From the NCBI RefSeq assembly GCF_036322625.1, contig NZ_AP027266.1:2607001-2671000 (forward strand): 64,000 nt of DNA. Reading direction: 5' to 3'. Origin of the DNA: Roseicyclus marinus (GTDB lineage: Bacteria; Pseudomonadota; Alphaproteobacteria; Rhodobacterales; Rhodobacteraceae). A program made the translations under genes and the position numbers. Below, one piece after another: positions 15,661 to 24,434 of this stretch. How positions within the stretch are numbered: position 1 is the first letter of the stretch; each line of letters begins with the position of its first letter. The notes beneath the pieces were generated by a model that was not told the origin of the DNA, did not search any database, and saw only the letters and a program-made list of their open reading frames with translations.

Positions 15661-16248
15661 TCAGCGCCAATCCTGCAACCGGGCCACGTAACGGGCCAGC
15701 GTGTCGATCTCGAGGTTCACGCGGTCCCCCACCTTCGTCTGACCCCAGGTCGTGACGGTCTTGGTGTGCGGGATCAGGTTCACGCCGAAGGTCACGCCCT
15801 CGACCTCGTTCACCGTGAGCGAGGTGCCGTTCAGCGCGACCGACCCCTTGGGCGCGATGTAGCGCGCCAAGGCCTCGGGCGCGCGGAAAGTGATGCGGGT
15901 GCTGTCGCCCTCGTCCGACATGGCGATGACCTCGGCCAGACCATCGACATGGCCCGACACGATGTGACCGCCCAATTCGTCGCCCACGCGCAGCGAGCGT
16001 TCGAGGTTGATCCGGCGGCCCGGGGCCCAATCGGACAGATTGGTCTTGGATACGGTTTCGGCCGAGATATCGACCTCGAACCAATCCTCGCCCAGCGCGG
16101 TGGCGGTCAGGCAGACCCCGTCGCAGGCGATGGAGGCGCCGATGGCGATGCCGCTCGTGTCATAGCCCGTGCCGATGCGCGCTTTCAGATCGCCCGCCTG
16201 GTGCAGGGCGCGGATCTCGCCCAGATCGGTCACAATTCCGGTGAACAT
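15661..16248 (-). CDS. ribE: Riboflavin synthase, alpha subunit
   Basis: Dismutates two lumazine molecules to riboflavin. The 195-residue protein is two tandem lumazine-binding barrels: the first begins MFTGIVTDLGEI and holds IACDGVCLTA, the second repeats the pattern with GHIVSGHVDG and VALNGTSLTVNEVEG. ATG 16248 gives the universally conserved MFTGIV start. It is the first gene of the ribE-hyp-ribB-ribH-nusB run and is separated from ribD by the capsule block on the other strand. Confidence 0.94.
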   Translation of the reverse strand: MFTGIVTDLGEIRALHQAGDLKARIGTGYDTSGIAIGASIACDGVCLTATALGEDWFEVDISAETVSKTNLSDWAPGRRINLERSLRVGDELGGHIVSGHVDGLAEVIAMSDEGDSTRITFRAPEALARYIAPKGSVALNGTSLTVNEVEGVTFGVNLIPHTKTVTTWGQTKVGDRVNLEIDTLARYVARLQDWR

Positions 16249-16417
16249 CGCCCTCGCCCCCTGATGGTCTCGACAGTCAGAAACCACGCGCAGGGCCGGC
16301 CTTCAAGGGTGCGATACGTCACCCTTGCGCCATCTTTTGGCCCCGTGGCCGCCGCCTTGGCTTGATTTGATCGAGGCATCCCCGCATTTTTCGCGGGCTT
16401 TACGAGTGATCCCGATC

Positions 16418-17707
16418 ATGGCCCCCAGCCACGCGACCCGCGTCTTTTTGTTCCTGCAAGGCCCGCACGGGCCGTTTTTCGACCAATTGGGCCGGATGCT
16501 GCGGGCGGCGGGCGCGCGGACCTGGCGGGTGGGGTTCAACCGGGGTGACGAGATCTTCTGGTCCGACCGGGCCGGCTATATCGCCCATGTCGACCCGCCC
16601 GAGGATTGGGCCCCGCGCGCCGCCCGTCTGATGGATGAAAAGGGCGTCACCGATCTGGTGCTTTACGGCGACACGCGGCCGATCCATGCCGTGGCCATCG
16701 CCGCCGCCCGCGCGCGCGGCATCACCGTGCATGTCTTCGAGGAAGGCTATCTGCGCCCCTACTGGATCACCTATGAACGCGGTGGCGCGAACGGGCATTC
16801 GCGGATCATGGAGATGTCGGTCGCCCAGATGCGCCAGGCGCTCGAGGGGCTCGATCTCGACCTGCCCGATGCACCCGCGCGCTGGGGCGACATGCGCCAG
16901 CACGTCTTTTACGGCGCGCTCTACCATTTCTTCGTCTTTGTCCTGAACCGCGCCTATGCCGGGTTCCGCACCCATCGGGCGCTGAGCGTCGGGCAGGAAT
17001 TCCGGCTCTACCTGCGGCGGCTGGCGCTGATGCCCCTCCATTGGCTGGATCGCAGCCTGGCGACATGGCGGGTCAAGACCGGCGGCTTTCCCTATCACCT
17101 CGCGCTCTTGCAGCTCGAACATGACGCCAGTTTCCGCGACCACGGGCCCTTTGACCGGATGGAGCAATTCCTGTCCGTGCTGATCGAGGGTTTTGCCCGC
17201 GGCGCGCCCGCGCATCATCACCTGGTGTTCAAGGCCCATCCGCTGGAGGATGGGCGCACGCCCCTTCGCGCCGATATCCACCGCATCGCCCGCGCCCATG
17301 GCGTGGGCGGGCGGGTGCATTACCTGCGCGGCGGCAAGCTCGCGCGGCTCTTGAACGATGCGCGATCGGCCGTGACGGTCAATTCCACCGCCGCCCAACA
17401 GGCGCTTTGGCGGGGTCTGCCGCTCAAAGCCTTCGGGCAGGCGGTCTACCTGAAACCCGAATTCGTATCCGACCAGCCGCTGGAGGCGTTTTTCCAGAAC
17501 CCGACCCGCCCCGACAGCCGCGCCTACCGCGATTACCGGCATTTCCTGCTCGAAACCTCGCAGATCACCGGCAGCTTCTATTCGGCGCGCGGACGGCGGC
17601 AATTGCTGCGGCAGGTGGTGGACATGATGCTGTCGCCCGAGGACCCCTACGAGGCGCTTCAGGCGGGCAGACCGGCACCACGGCAACACCTGCGGCTCGT
17701 CACCTGA
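16418..17707 (+). CDS. kpsS: Capsule polysaccharide biosynthesis protein, KpsS-like Kdo transferase
   Basis: A 429-residue cytoplasmic glycosyltransferase of the KpsS type. In group 2 capsules KpsS adds the first beta-Kdo to a lysophosphatidylglycerol acceptor, and KpsC extends it. Visible features are VFLFLQGPHGPFF at the N-terminus, HVFEEGYLRPYWITYE in the middle, and the nucleotide-binding half with LVFKAHPLEDGR and TVNSTAAQQALWRGLPLKAFGQAVY. ATG 16418 is used; its ribosome site is weak. It heads the kpsS-kpsD-kpsC block, opposite to the flanking rib genes. Confidence 0.87.
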   Translation: MAPSHATRVFLFLQGPHGPFFDQLGRMLRAAGARTWRVGFNRGDEIFWSDRAGYIAHVDPPEDWAPRAARLMDEKGVTDLVLYGDTRPIHAVAIAAARARGITVHVFEEGYLRPYWITYERGGANGHSRIMEMSVAQMRQALEGLDLDLPDAPARWGDMRQHVFYGALYHFFVFVLNRAYAGFRTHRALSVGQEFRLYLRRLALMPLHWLDRSLATWRVKTGGFPYHLALLQLEHDASFRDHGPFDRMEQFLSVLIEGFARGAPAHHHLVFKAHPLEDGRTPLRADIHRIARAHGVGGRVHYLRGGKLARLLNDARSAVTVNSTAAQQALWRGLPLKAFGQAVYLKPEFVSDQPLEAFFQNPTRPDSRAYRDYRHFLLETSQITGSFYSARGRRQLLRQVVDMMLSPEDPYEALQAGRPAPRQHLRLVT

Positions 17708-17792
17708 ACAAATGCTGGCATCGAAAGTGGAAAATCGATAGATTGACGAAAAAAGAGTACCGAGGCAGTTCAAGGCAACAAGGAGCCACCCC

Positions 17793-18929
17793 GTGACATC
17801 GATGGCTTTTCGCAGCGCGCGCATCGGCGTGCTGTGCGTGCTCGTGACCGCTGTCGGCGCCTGTGGCCTGCTGCCGCGGTCTGGCCCGACGCGCAACGAG
17901 ATCTTCGCGGGTTCCGTTCAGCGCGAGGGCGATGCATTCGTGGTCGAGGTGAACCAGCGCGTGACGGCGGCAACGGCGGTCGTGCCCGCGCTCGGCTTTC
18001 CGCCGGAACTGGTGAATGCGGGCCTGTCGGACAGCGACATCATCCGGCCCGGCGACCGCATTTCCTTTACCATCTATGAAAACGTGACCGACGGGCTTCT
18101 GGCCGGTCAGGGCGCATCGGCCGCCCAGATCGAGGAAGTGCAGGTCGACAGCGCGGGCTTCATCTTCATCCCTTATGCGGGGCGCATCCGGGCGGCGGGC
18201 AACACGCCCGAGGCGCTGAGGGGCGTCATCACCCGCAACCTCGACGAACAGACGCCCGATCCGCAGATCATCGTGCGCCGCGTGGCGGGCGACGGATCGA
18301 CCGTGACGGTGACGGGTGTCGTCGGCGGGCAGGGTGTCTATCCGATCGAGCGGCCCACAAGGACGCTGTCGTCGATGCTGGCGGCGGCAGGTGGCGTCAC
18401 CGTCCCGCCCGAGATCGCACAGGTCACCGTGGTGCGCGGCCATCATCGCGGCACGATCTGGTTCCAGGACCTGTTCCGTGACCCGTCGGTCGATATCGCG
18501 CTGCGCGGCGGCGACCGCATCCTTGTCGAAGAGGACGGGCGGTCCTTTACCGCGCTGGGGGCCACGGGGGCGCAGACCATCGTGCCTTTCGAAAGCCAGG
18601 TGATCTCGGCGATCGAGGCCATCGCCTCGGTCGGGGGTCTGAACCCGCTTCTGGCCGACCCCACGGGCGTTTTCGTGCTGCGCAACGAACCGCAGGAAAT
18701 CGCGCGCGCCGTCCTGGGGCGCGACGATCTGATCGGGGCGCAGCGCATGGTCTATGTGCTGGACCTGACCGCGCCCACCGGCATGTTCGAGGCGCGCGAT
18801 TTCGTTATCCGCGATGCCGATACGGTCTATGTCACCGCCGCCCCGATCACGCAGTGGAACAATGCGATCAGCGCGCTGACCGGCACGCTTGGCGCGGCGC
18901 AGACGGTCGGTTCGGCCGCAGGCAATTGA
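17793..18929 (+). CDS. kpsD: Polysaccharide export outer-membrane lipoprotein (KpsD/Wza type)
   Basis: A 378-residue periplasmic/outer-membrane export protein. The signal peptide ends in the lipobox AVGAC at about residue 24, so the mature N-terminus is probably lipidated. A polysaccharide export (PES) domain follows around residues 80-155 (RPGDRISFTIYENV), then SLBB-type soluble ligand-binding repeats (VTGVVGGQGVYPIERP and later VISAIEAIASVGGLNPL). GTG 17793 has AGGAG 8 bases upstream. Between KpsS and KpsC, it provides the exit route for capsule. Confidence 0.85.
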   Translation: MTSMAFRSARIGVLCVLVTAVGACGLLPRSGPTRNEIFAGSVQREGDAFVVEVNQRVTAATAVVPALGFPPELVNAGLSDSDIIRPGDRISFTIYENVTDGLLAGQGASAAQIEEVQVDSAGFIFIPYAGRIRAAGNTPEALRGVITRNLDEQTPDPQIIVRRVAGDGSTVTVTGVVGGQGVYPIERPTRTLSSMLAAAGGVTVPPEIAQVTVVRGHHRGTIWFQDLFRDPSVDIALRGGDRILVEEDGRSFTALGATGAQTIVPFESQVISAIEAIASVGGLNPLLADPTGVFVLRNEPQEIARAVLGRDDLIGAQRMVYVLDLTAPTGMFEARDFVIRDADTVYVTAAPITQWNNAISALTGTLGAAQTVGSAAGN

Positions 18930-18936
18930 TGCGGCC

Positions 18937-20958
18937 ATGGCCAATGCGGGCCAGGCGCGGCGCGGCTATCCCTATACCGCGGGCTTCCTGACCAATGCCC
19001 GCCTGCGCCGTATCCTGACATTGTCGGGATACGCGCTGAAGCTGGGCAGGCCCGGACCGCAGGATGACGTTCTGGTCTGGGGCCATTCGCCCTATGCCGC
19101 GCGCGGCGAAAGGGTGGCGGCGGCCACCGGCGCTCATGTGGTGCGGGTAGAGGATGCCTTTCTGCGCTCGCTGCATCCCGGGCGGGCGGGCGATCCGCCG
19201 CTGGGCCTGGTGATCGACCGGAGCGGCGTGTATTTCGACGCAAGCCGGCCCTCGGACCTGGAAACGCTTCTGGCGACGCATCCGCTGGATGACACGGCCC
19301 TTCTGGACCGGGCGCGGGATGCGCTGGCCCGGATCGCAGAGGCGCATCTGACCAAATACGCCGCCGTCGATCCGACGCTGGAGCCGCCGCCGCCCGGTTA
19401 CGTGCTCTTGATCGACCAGACGCGAGGCGATGCCGCGATCCGGCTGGGCGGGGCCAACGCCCATAGTTTCGCGGAGATGCTGGCCCATGCGCAGGAGGAT
19501 CACCCCGGCGCGCCCATCGTGATCAAGACCCATCCCGAGACGCAGGCCGGTCACAGGCCCGGCCATTTCGACGCCGCGACCCTGCCCCCCGGCGTCACGC
19601 TGGAGGATCGGCCCATCGCGCCTCGTCGGCTCTTCGAGGGCGCGCGCGCGGTCTATTGCGTCACCTCGCTTCTGGGGTTCGAGGCGATTTTCGCGGGCCA
19701 CAAGCCGGTGGTTTTCGGCCTGCCCTTCTATGCCGGATGGGGTCTGACCGAGGATCGCCGCCTGACGCCCGCGCGCCGCCAGCGTCTGTTGACGCGCGCG
19801 CAGATGGCGGCGGCGACCCTGATCCTGCATCCTGTCTGGTATGACCCCTACCGCGACCGGCTCTGCGAGCTGGAGGATGTGATCGGCACGCTCGAGGCGC
19901 AGGCGCGCGCCTGGCGGCAGGATCGGGCGGGCCATGTGGCCGTGGGGATGCGGGCCTGGAAACGGCGGCACTTGGTGCAAACTTTCGGGCCTTTGCGGTT
20001 CGAAGATGACCCGGTCAAGGCCGCCGCAGATGGCCGCCCGGTCATGGTCTGGGCGGGGCGCGAGACGGGGGGGCTGCGCCGGGCCTGCGAGGGTGCGAAG
20101 CGGTCGCTACACAGGGTGGAGGACGGGTTCCTGCGCTCGCGCGGTCTGGGGGCGGAATTGGTGCCGCCCCTGTCGCTCGTTCTGGACGACCTGGGCATCT
20201 ACTATGACCCGAGCCGCGAAAGCCGTCTGGACCGGCTGATCGCCGAGGCCGCAGGGCTTGACCCCAAGCGGCTGGTCCGCGCCGAAAAGCTGGTGGCGCG
20301 GTTGGTGGCGCTGGGGCTCACGAAATACAACCTTGGCGGGGAGGCGCCCGACCTGTCCCTGCCCGAGGGGCGGGAGGTGATCCTCGTGCCCGGGCAGGTG
20401 GAGGATGACGCCTCGATCCTTCTGGGCGCGGGGGAGGTGCGGAGCAATGCGGCGCTGCTGGCTGCGGCGCGCGACCTGCATCCCGAGGGGTGGATTGTCT
20501 ACAAACCGCATCCCGATGTGGTCGCCGGGCTGCGCGCGGGCGCGGTCGAGCCACAGGGGCTTGCCGATGCGGTGGTGTCCAAGGTGGACAGCGCCGCCTT
20601 GCTGCCACAGGTGGACCGGGTCGTCACCATGACCTCGGGCCTCGGGTTCGAGGCGCTGCTGAGGGGTGTGCCGGTGACGGTTCTGGGCGCGCCGTTCTAC
20701 GCCGGTTGGGGGCTGACGCGCGATCTGGGTCCGGTGCCCGCGCATCGGCGGGCGCGGCCCAGCCTTGCGGCGCTCGCCCATGCCTGCCTGATCGCCTATC
20801 CGCGCTACCACGATCCGGTCACGGGCCTGCCCTGCCCTGTGGAGGTCGCGGTGGATCGGCTGGCGAGCGGCACGGGGATGCGGGCCGGGGCAGACCTGCG
20901 CGCGCTGGCGCTCATCCAGGGGTGGCTTGCGGGGCAAAGCTGGCTCTGGCGGCGGTGA
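18937..20958 (+). CDS. kpsC: Capsule polysaccharide biosynthesis protein KpsC, dual Kdo transferase
   Basis: A 673-residue protein of two homologous halves, as expected for KpsC, whose two beta-Kdo transferase modules build the alternating poly-Kdo linker of group 2 capsules. The duplication is visible: VEDAFLRSLHPG / VEDGFLRSRGLG, LTKYAAVDPT / LTKYNLGGE, IVIKTHPETQAG / IVYKPHPDVVAG, and LPFYAGWGLTEDR / APFYAGWGLTRDL. ATG 18937 lies seven bases after the kpsD stop. Membrane transporter genes kpsMTE are not in the window. Confidence 0.92.
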   Translation: MANAGQARRGYPYTAGFLTNARLRRILTLSGYALKLGRPGPQDDVLVWGHSPYAARGERVAAATGAHVVRVEDAFLRSLHPGRAGDPPLGLVIDRSGVYFDASRPSDLETLLATHPLDDTALLDRARDALARIAEAHLTKYAAVDPTLEPPPPGYVLLIDQTRGDAAIRLGGANAHSFAEMLAHAQEDHPGAPIVIKTHPETQAGHRPGHFDAATLPPGVTLEDRPIAPRRLFEGARAVYCVTSLLGFEAIFAGHKPVVFGLPFYAGWGLTEDRRLTPARRQRLLTRAQMAAATLILHPVWYDPYRDRLCELEDVIGTLEAQARAWRQDRAGHVAVGMRAWKRRHLVQTFGPLRFEDDPVKAAADGRPVMVWAGRETGGLRRACEGAKRSLHRVEDGFLRSRGLGAELVPPLSLVLDDLGIYYDPSRESRLDRLIAEAAGLDPKRLVRAEKLVARLVALGLTKYNLGGEAPDLSLPEGREVILVPGQVEDDASILLGAGEVRSNAALLAAARDLHPEGWIVYKPHPDVVAGLRAGAVEPQGLADAVVSKVDSAALLPQVDRVVTMTSGLGFEALLRGVPVTVLGAPFYAGWGLTRDLGPVPAHRRARPSLAALAHACLIAYPRYHDPVTGLPCPVEVAVDRLASGTGMRAGADLRALALIQGWLAGQSWLWRR

Positions 20959-20995
20959 AAGGCCGGAAAACCCGGGTTTTCCCGGTGCGCGCGCG

Positions 20996-22093
20996 TCAGC
21001 GCGACCAGATCGCCAGAACATCGCCGCCGATGTCGCGCGTCTCGCGCAGGCGGAACCTCGGGGCCTCGGCCAAGGCGGCGATGCCCATCGCGCCCACGGC
21101 CGGCGTGCCCTCGGCCCCCAGAACCATGCCCGCCTGCATCACCACCAGCTCATCCACCAGGTCGGCGGACAGTAGCCCCGCGGCCAGCATCCCGCCCCCT
21201 TCGCAGAAGACCCGCGTGAGGCCCGCAGCCCCCAGGCCCGCCATCACCTGCCCAAGGTCGAGCTGCCCGCCCGGACCGGCGGAAACCTCGATCCGGCGCG
21301 CGCCTGCGCTGTCCCAGGCGTTGCGCGCCGCCTCGGGCGCATCGGGGCCATGGCAGAGCCAGACCGGCACCTGCCCCGCGCTGCGCATGAGCGCGCTGTC
21401 GAGGGGCAGATCGAGCCTGCGCGACAGGACCACGCGCACGGGTTGATGGGACATGCCAAGCCCCCGCACCGTCAGGCTGGGATCATCGGCGCGCGCCGTG
21501 CCCGCGCCCACCAGCACCGCATCATGGCGCGCGCGCATGGCATGGACCTGCCGCCGCGCCTCGGCCCCCGTGATCCATTGGCTTTCGCCGGTCGCGGTGG
21601 CGATGCGGCCATCGGCGGAACTGGCCAGTTTCAGGGTGAGCATGGGCCGCCCCTGCCCGATGCGGGTCAGAAAGCCGCGATGGAGCTCTGCCGCCTCGTC
21701 GGCGCAGATGCCGGTGACGACCTCGAGCCCCGCCTGGCGCAGCGTCTCGAGCCCACGGCCCGCCACGCGGGGATCGGGATCGCCCATGGCCACGACGACC
21801 CGCGCGATGCCCGCCGCGACCAGCGCATGCGAACAGGGCGGTGTCAGGCCGTGATGGTTGCAGGGTTCAAGACTGACATAGGCCGTGGCCCCGCGCGCCG
21901 CCGCCCCGGCCTGGGCCAGCGCCACGGTTTCGGCATGGGGCCGCCCGCCCGGTTGCGTCCAGCCCCGGCCCAGAACGCGCCCGCCCGCCACGATCACGCA
22001 GCCGACCGCAGGGTTGGGCCAGACCCGGCCCAGACCCCGCGCGCCGAGGTTCAGCGCCAGCCGCATGAAGCGGGCGTCCGCGGTGGACGCCAT
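20996..22093 (-). CDS. ribD: Bifunctional riboflavin deaminase/reductase RibD
   Basis: Second and third steps of the pyrimidine branch of riboflavin synthesis. The N-terminal deaminase (residues 1-145) has the zinc site HAETVAL and PCNHHGLTPPCSHAL; the C-terminal reductase uses NADPH, with KLASSADGRIATATGESQWITG and GAGTARADDPSLTVR. 365 residues, normal length. It follows nrdR by a few bases on the same strand, the standard alphaproteobacterial order. The rest of the operon is displaced 4.7 kb downstream by the capsule genes. Confidence 0.94.
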   Translation of the reverse strand: MASTADARFMRLALNLGARGLGRVWPNPAVGCVIVAGGRVLGRGWTQPGGRPHAETVALAQAGAAARGATAYVSLEPCNHHGLTPPCSHALVAAGIARVVVAMGDPDPRVAGRGLETLRQAGLEVVTGICADEAAELHRGFLTRIGQGRPMLTLKLASSADGRIATATGESQWITGAEARRQVHAMRARHDAVLVGAGTARADDPSLTVRGLGMSHQPVRVVLSRRLDLPLDSALMRSAGQVPVWLCHGPDAPEAARNAWDSAGARRIEVSAGPGGQLDLGQVMAGLGAAGLTRVFCEGGGMLAAGLLSADLVDELVVMQAGMVLGAEGTPAVGAMGIAALAEAPRFRLRETRDIGGDVLAIWSR

Positions 22094-22096
22094 GGA

Positions 22097-22567
22097 TCAG
22101 CTTTCGGACTTGGGTTGAGGCGGTGCCAGCTCGGCCAGGAAATCCTCGAAATCGTCCGTCGCCTGGAAATTCTTGTAGACGCTGGCAAAGCGGACATAGG
22201 CGACCGTGTCGATGGCGGCGAGCCGCTCCATCACGATCTCGCCGATCTGTTTCGAGGAGATGTCGGTTTCGCCCATGCTTTCGAGACGGCGCACGATGCC
22301 CGAGACCATCTGGTCGATCCGTTCGGGTTCGATCGGGCGTTTCTGCAGCGCGATGCGCACCGAGCGTTCCAGCTTGTCGCGGTCGAAATCCTCGCGGCGG
22401 CCATTGGATTTGACCACCACCAGGTCGCGCAGCTGCACGCGCTCATAGGTGGTGAAGCGCCCGCCACAGGCCGGGCAGAAGCGGCGCCGCCGGATGGCGA
22501 CATGATCCTCGGCCGGACGGCTGTCCTTGACCTGCGTATCGACATTTCCACAAAACGGGCAGCGCAT
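22097..22567 (-). CDS. nrdR: Transcriptional repressor NrdR
   Basis: A 156-residue repressor of ribonucleotide reductase genes that senses ATP/dATP. It has the zinc ribbon CPFC ... CPAC in the first 35 residues, the RFTTYERVQ linker and an ATP-cone ([18 protein letters not shown] onwards). Start ATG 22567 gives the universal MRCPFCG. It is separated by only three bases from ribD. A perfect TTATCCACA lies in the upstream gap. Confidence 0.94.
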   Translation of the reverse strand: MRCPFCGNVDTQVKDSRPAEDHVAIRRRRFCPACGGRFTTYERVQLRDLVVVKSNGRREDFDRDKLERSVRIALQKRPIEPERIDQMVSGIVRRLESMGETDISSKQIGEIVMERLAAIDTVAYVRFASVYKNFQATDDFEDFLAELAPPQPKSES

Positions 22568-22644
22568 CGGCCTCCCCCTCTCTCGTCCCTCGGGCGGCCC
22601 GCCATGGCCTGCCCCTGCCTCATCCATGGGGTCTGGTGCCCCTG

Positions 22645-22653
22645 TTATCCACA
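22645..22653 (+). promoter_or_regulatory. DnaA-box-like 9-mer upstream of nrdR
   Basis: Exact TTATCCACA about 80 bases upstream of the nrdR start. A single match of this length occurs by chance often, so a regulatory role is only possible. Confidence 0.3.
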
Positions 22654-22725
22654 GGCACTATAGGCGAGCCGTCAAGTATTGGGTAGATGGCAATTCACGC
22701 CCACAGGATGTGGGGCTTGCATGCC

Positions 22726-23145
22726 TCACCCCATGGGTTGGAACAGCGCGGCCACCCGGCGGCGATGGGGCGCAAGCCGATGTTCCACAAGATAAATCCC
22801 CTGCCATGTGCCCAGCCGCATCCGCCCGCCCGCAACCGGGATCTGCAGGCTGACGGGCAGAAGTGCGGCCTTGATATGGGCGGGCATGTCGTCGGGCCCC
22901 TCGGCCACGTGGCGCAACCAGGACATCGCGGGGTGATCGGCGGGCGGCACCTGGCGGCCCAGCCAGTCGATCAGATCCTCCTGCACCTCGGGATCGGCGT
23001 TTTCCTGGATCAGCAGGCTGGCCGAGGTGTGGCGGATCATCAGCGTCACAAGCCCGTCGCCCGACCGCGCCAGCCAGCGCGCCACATCGGCGGTGAACTC
23101 GACCATGCCGGGGCCATGGGTGTCGATCACGAATTCGGTCTGCAT
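22726..23145 (-). CDS. YjbQ/UPF0047 family protein
   Basis: A 139-residue protein of the YjbQ family (TIGR00149), with the markers LVTLMIRHTSASLLIQEN, DWLGRQ, MSWLRHVAEGPDDMPAHIKA and LGTWQGIYLVEHR. Conserved His residues in these motifs form a probable metal or phosphate site. Some homologues have thiamine-phosphate synthase activity in vitro, but the physiological role is unsettled. It overlaps the end of the DUF2161 gene by 19 bases on the same strand. Confidence 0.85.
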   Translation of the reverse strand: MQTEFVIDTHGPGMVEFTADVARWLARSGDGLVTLMIRHTSASLLIQENADPEVQEDLIDWLGRQVPPADHPAMSWLRHVAEGPDDMPAHIKAALLPVSLQIPVAGGRMRLGTWQGIYLVEHRLAPHRRRVAALFQPMG

Positions 23146-23792
23146 CCCGCCTCCTCCAGCGCGGCGCGGCCCGTCTCGGACAAGGCATAGATGCCCGTGC
23201 CCTGTTTCTCGAACCAGCCGTAGTGATTGTCGCGCATCAGCGTCGTGGCGCGCGCCACACCGGTCGCGGCCTTGACCGCCGCGCCGCGCGACGGACCCGC
23301 CCCCAACAGGTGCCGCGCGCAGGCGATGGCATCCTGCCTGTAGGCGGTCATCCTTTGGCCGTTGGTGCCGCCCATGTTCGGGTCGCCCTGCCGCTTTGCA
23401 AATTCCTGCATCAGGGCGCGCTGGCGCGGGGCGGATTTGCGCGGCGCATAGGGGCCGGGGTCGCAGGCGATCTCGACCTGCCCATCGGACAGGCGCACCA
23501 CCATCAGCCCCAGACCCAGCCGCCGGGCAAGCCGCGTATTCTCGCCCAGCGCCTTGAGCCAGCGCCGCCCCGTGCCGCGCGGCACCGCCAGATAGACCCG
23601 GTCGCTGACGGACAACCGCGCGACGCCCTGGTGGAACAGCGCCAGCGAAAAGGCGGTTTTCAGCTCGACGATCACCGGATCCTCGCCCGCGCGCAGCGCC
23701 ACGACATCGGCGGGCCCGATCTCGGCCTTGACCTCGTAGCCCGCGGCTTCGAGAAACGCCTTGACGGGCGGGTAGAGCGCGGTTTCGTGCAA
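23127..23792 (-). CDS. DUF2161 family, PD-(D/E)XK-like protein
   Basis: A 221-residue protein with a nuclease-like core in its first 60 residues: GPADVVALRAGEDPVIVELKTAF provides the Asp and Glu-x-Lys of a PD-(D/E)XK fold. The C-terminal third (RDNHYGWFEKQGTGIYALSETGRAAL) looks like a winged-helix element. TTG 23792 is chosen as start because GGAGGGG lies about 8 bases upstream and homology begins at HETALYPPVK. Annotated in relatives as DUF2161; whether it cuts nucleic acid is unknown. Confidence 0.72.
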   Translation of the reverse strand: MHETALYPPVKAFLEAAGYEVKAEIGPADVVALRAGEDPVIVELKTAFSLALFHQGVARLSVSDRVYLAVPRGTGRRWLKALGENTRLARRLGLGLMVVRLSDGQVEIACDPGPYAPRKSAPRQRALMQEFAKRQGDPNMGGTNGQRMTAYRQDAIACARHLLGAGPSRGAAVKAATGVARATTLMRDNHYGWFEKQGTGIYALSETGRAALEEAGCRPNS

Positions 23793-23894
23793 GACTTGCC
23801 CCCTCCGGTCCGGTCTGGTGCCGGGTCCGCCCATCCTGCCCCCCGACGCGGGCCGCGACAAGCGGGGGGTTATCGGCCCATGCCGATTCCCGGC

Positions 23895-23923
23895 TTGACT
23901 CCGGCAGGTCGCCCCCGTATCCC
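23895..23923 (+). promoter_or_regulatory. Putative strong promoter of rpmB
   Basis: TTGACT (23895-23900) and TATCCC (23918-23923) with a 17-base spacer, about 70 bases upstream of the L28 start. Confidence 0.5.
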
Positions 23924-23992
23924 CCGCCCAGATTTGCGGGCGTGGGCCATGCCACACGCCCTTTCCGTTTCTGAGCTGTCGAGGATCACCCC

Positions 23993-24283
23993 ATGTCGCG
24001 CGTCTGCGAATTGACCGGCAAAGGCCCGATGACTGGCAACAATGTCAGCCATGCCAACAACAAGACCCGCCGCCGTTTCCTGCCCAACCTGACCGATGTC
24101 ACGCTGGGTTCGGACATCCTGAACCGCAGCTTCAAGCTGCGCATCTCGAACGCGGCGCTGCGCACGGTCGACCATCGTGGCGGCCTCGACGCGTTCATGG
24201 CGAAAGCCAAGGATGCCGAGCTGTCCGACAAGGCGCTCAAGATCAAGAAAGAGATCGAAAAGGCACAGGCCGCACAGGCCTGA
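23993..24283 (+). CDS. rpmB: 50S ribosomal protein L28
   Basis: A 96-residue ribosomal protein. The start [29 protein letters not shown] is the bacterial L28 signature. It has a C-terminal helical extension rich in Lys, Ala and Glu, usual in alphaproteobacteria. Monocistronic, with a sigma-70-like promoter upstream and a terminator after it. Confidence 0.96.
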   Translation: MSRVCELTGKGPMTGNNVSHANNKTRRRFLPNLTDVTLGSDILNRSFKLRISNAALRTVDHRGGLDAFMAKAKDAELSDKALKIKKEIEKAQAAQA

Positions 24284-24310
24284 TCCTTCCGACCGACCCA
24301 TGTGTCGAGG

Positions 24311-24346
24311 CGCCCCGCGGCATCGCCCGCCGGGGCGTTTTCCGTT
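24311..24346 (+). terminator. Rho-independent terminator of rpmB
   Basis: Stem CGCCCCG (24311) / CGGGGCG (24331) followed by TTTTCCGTTTT, about 30 bases after the rpmB stop. Confidence 0.8.
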
Positions 24347-24434
24347 TTGTGTCCCCCTCCGGCCCAGTAGCAGGATTGCCGCGCCCCGCGCGCGGTCTAT
24401 GCTCGGCTCGTGAACACAACCGAGGGAGGGCAAC

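Noticed and set aside
22645-22653. DnaA box as sign of a replication origin
   Set aside because: A single perfect box with no cluster, no AT-rich unwinding element and no dnaA, dnaN or repABC nearby.
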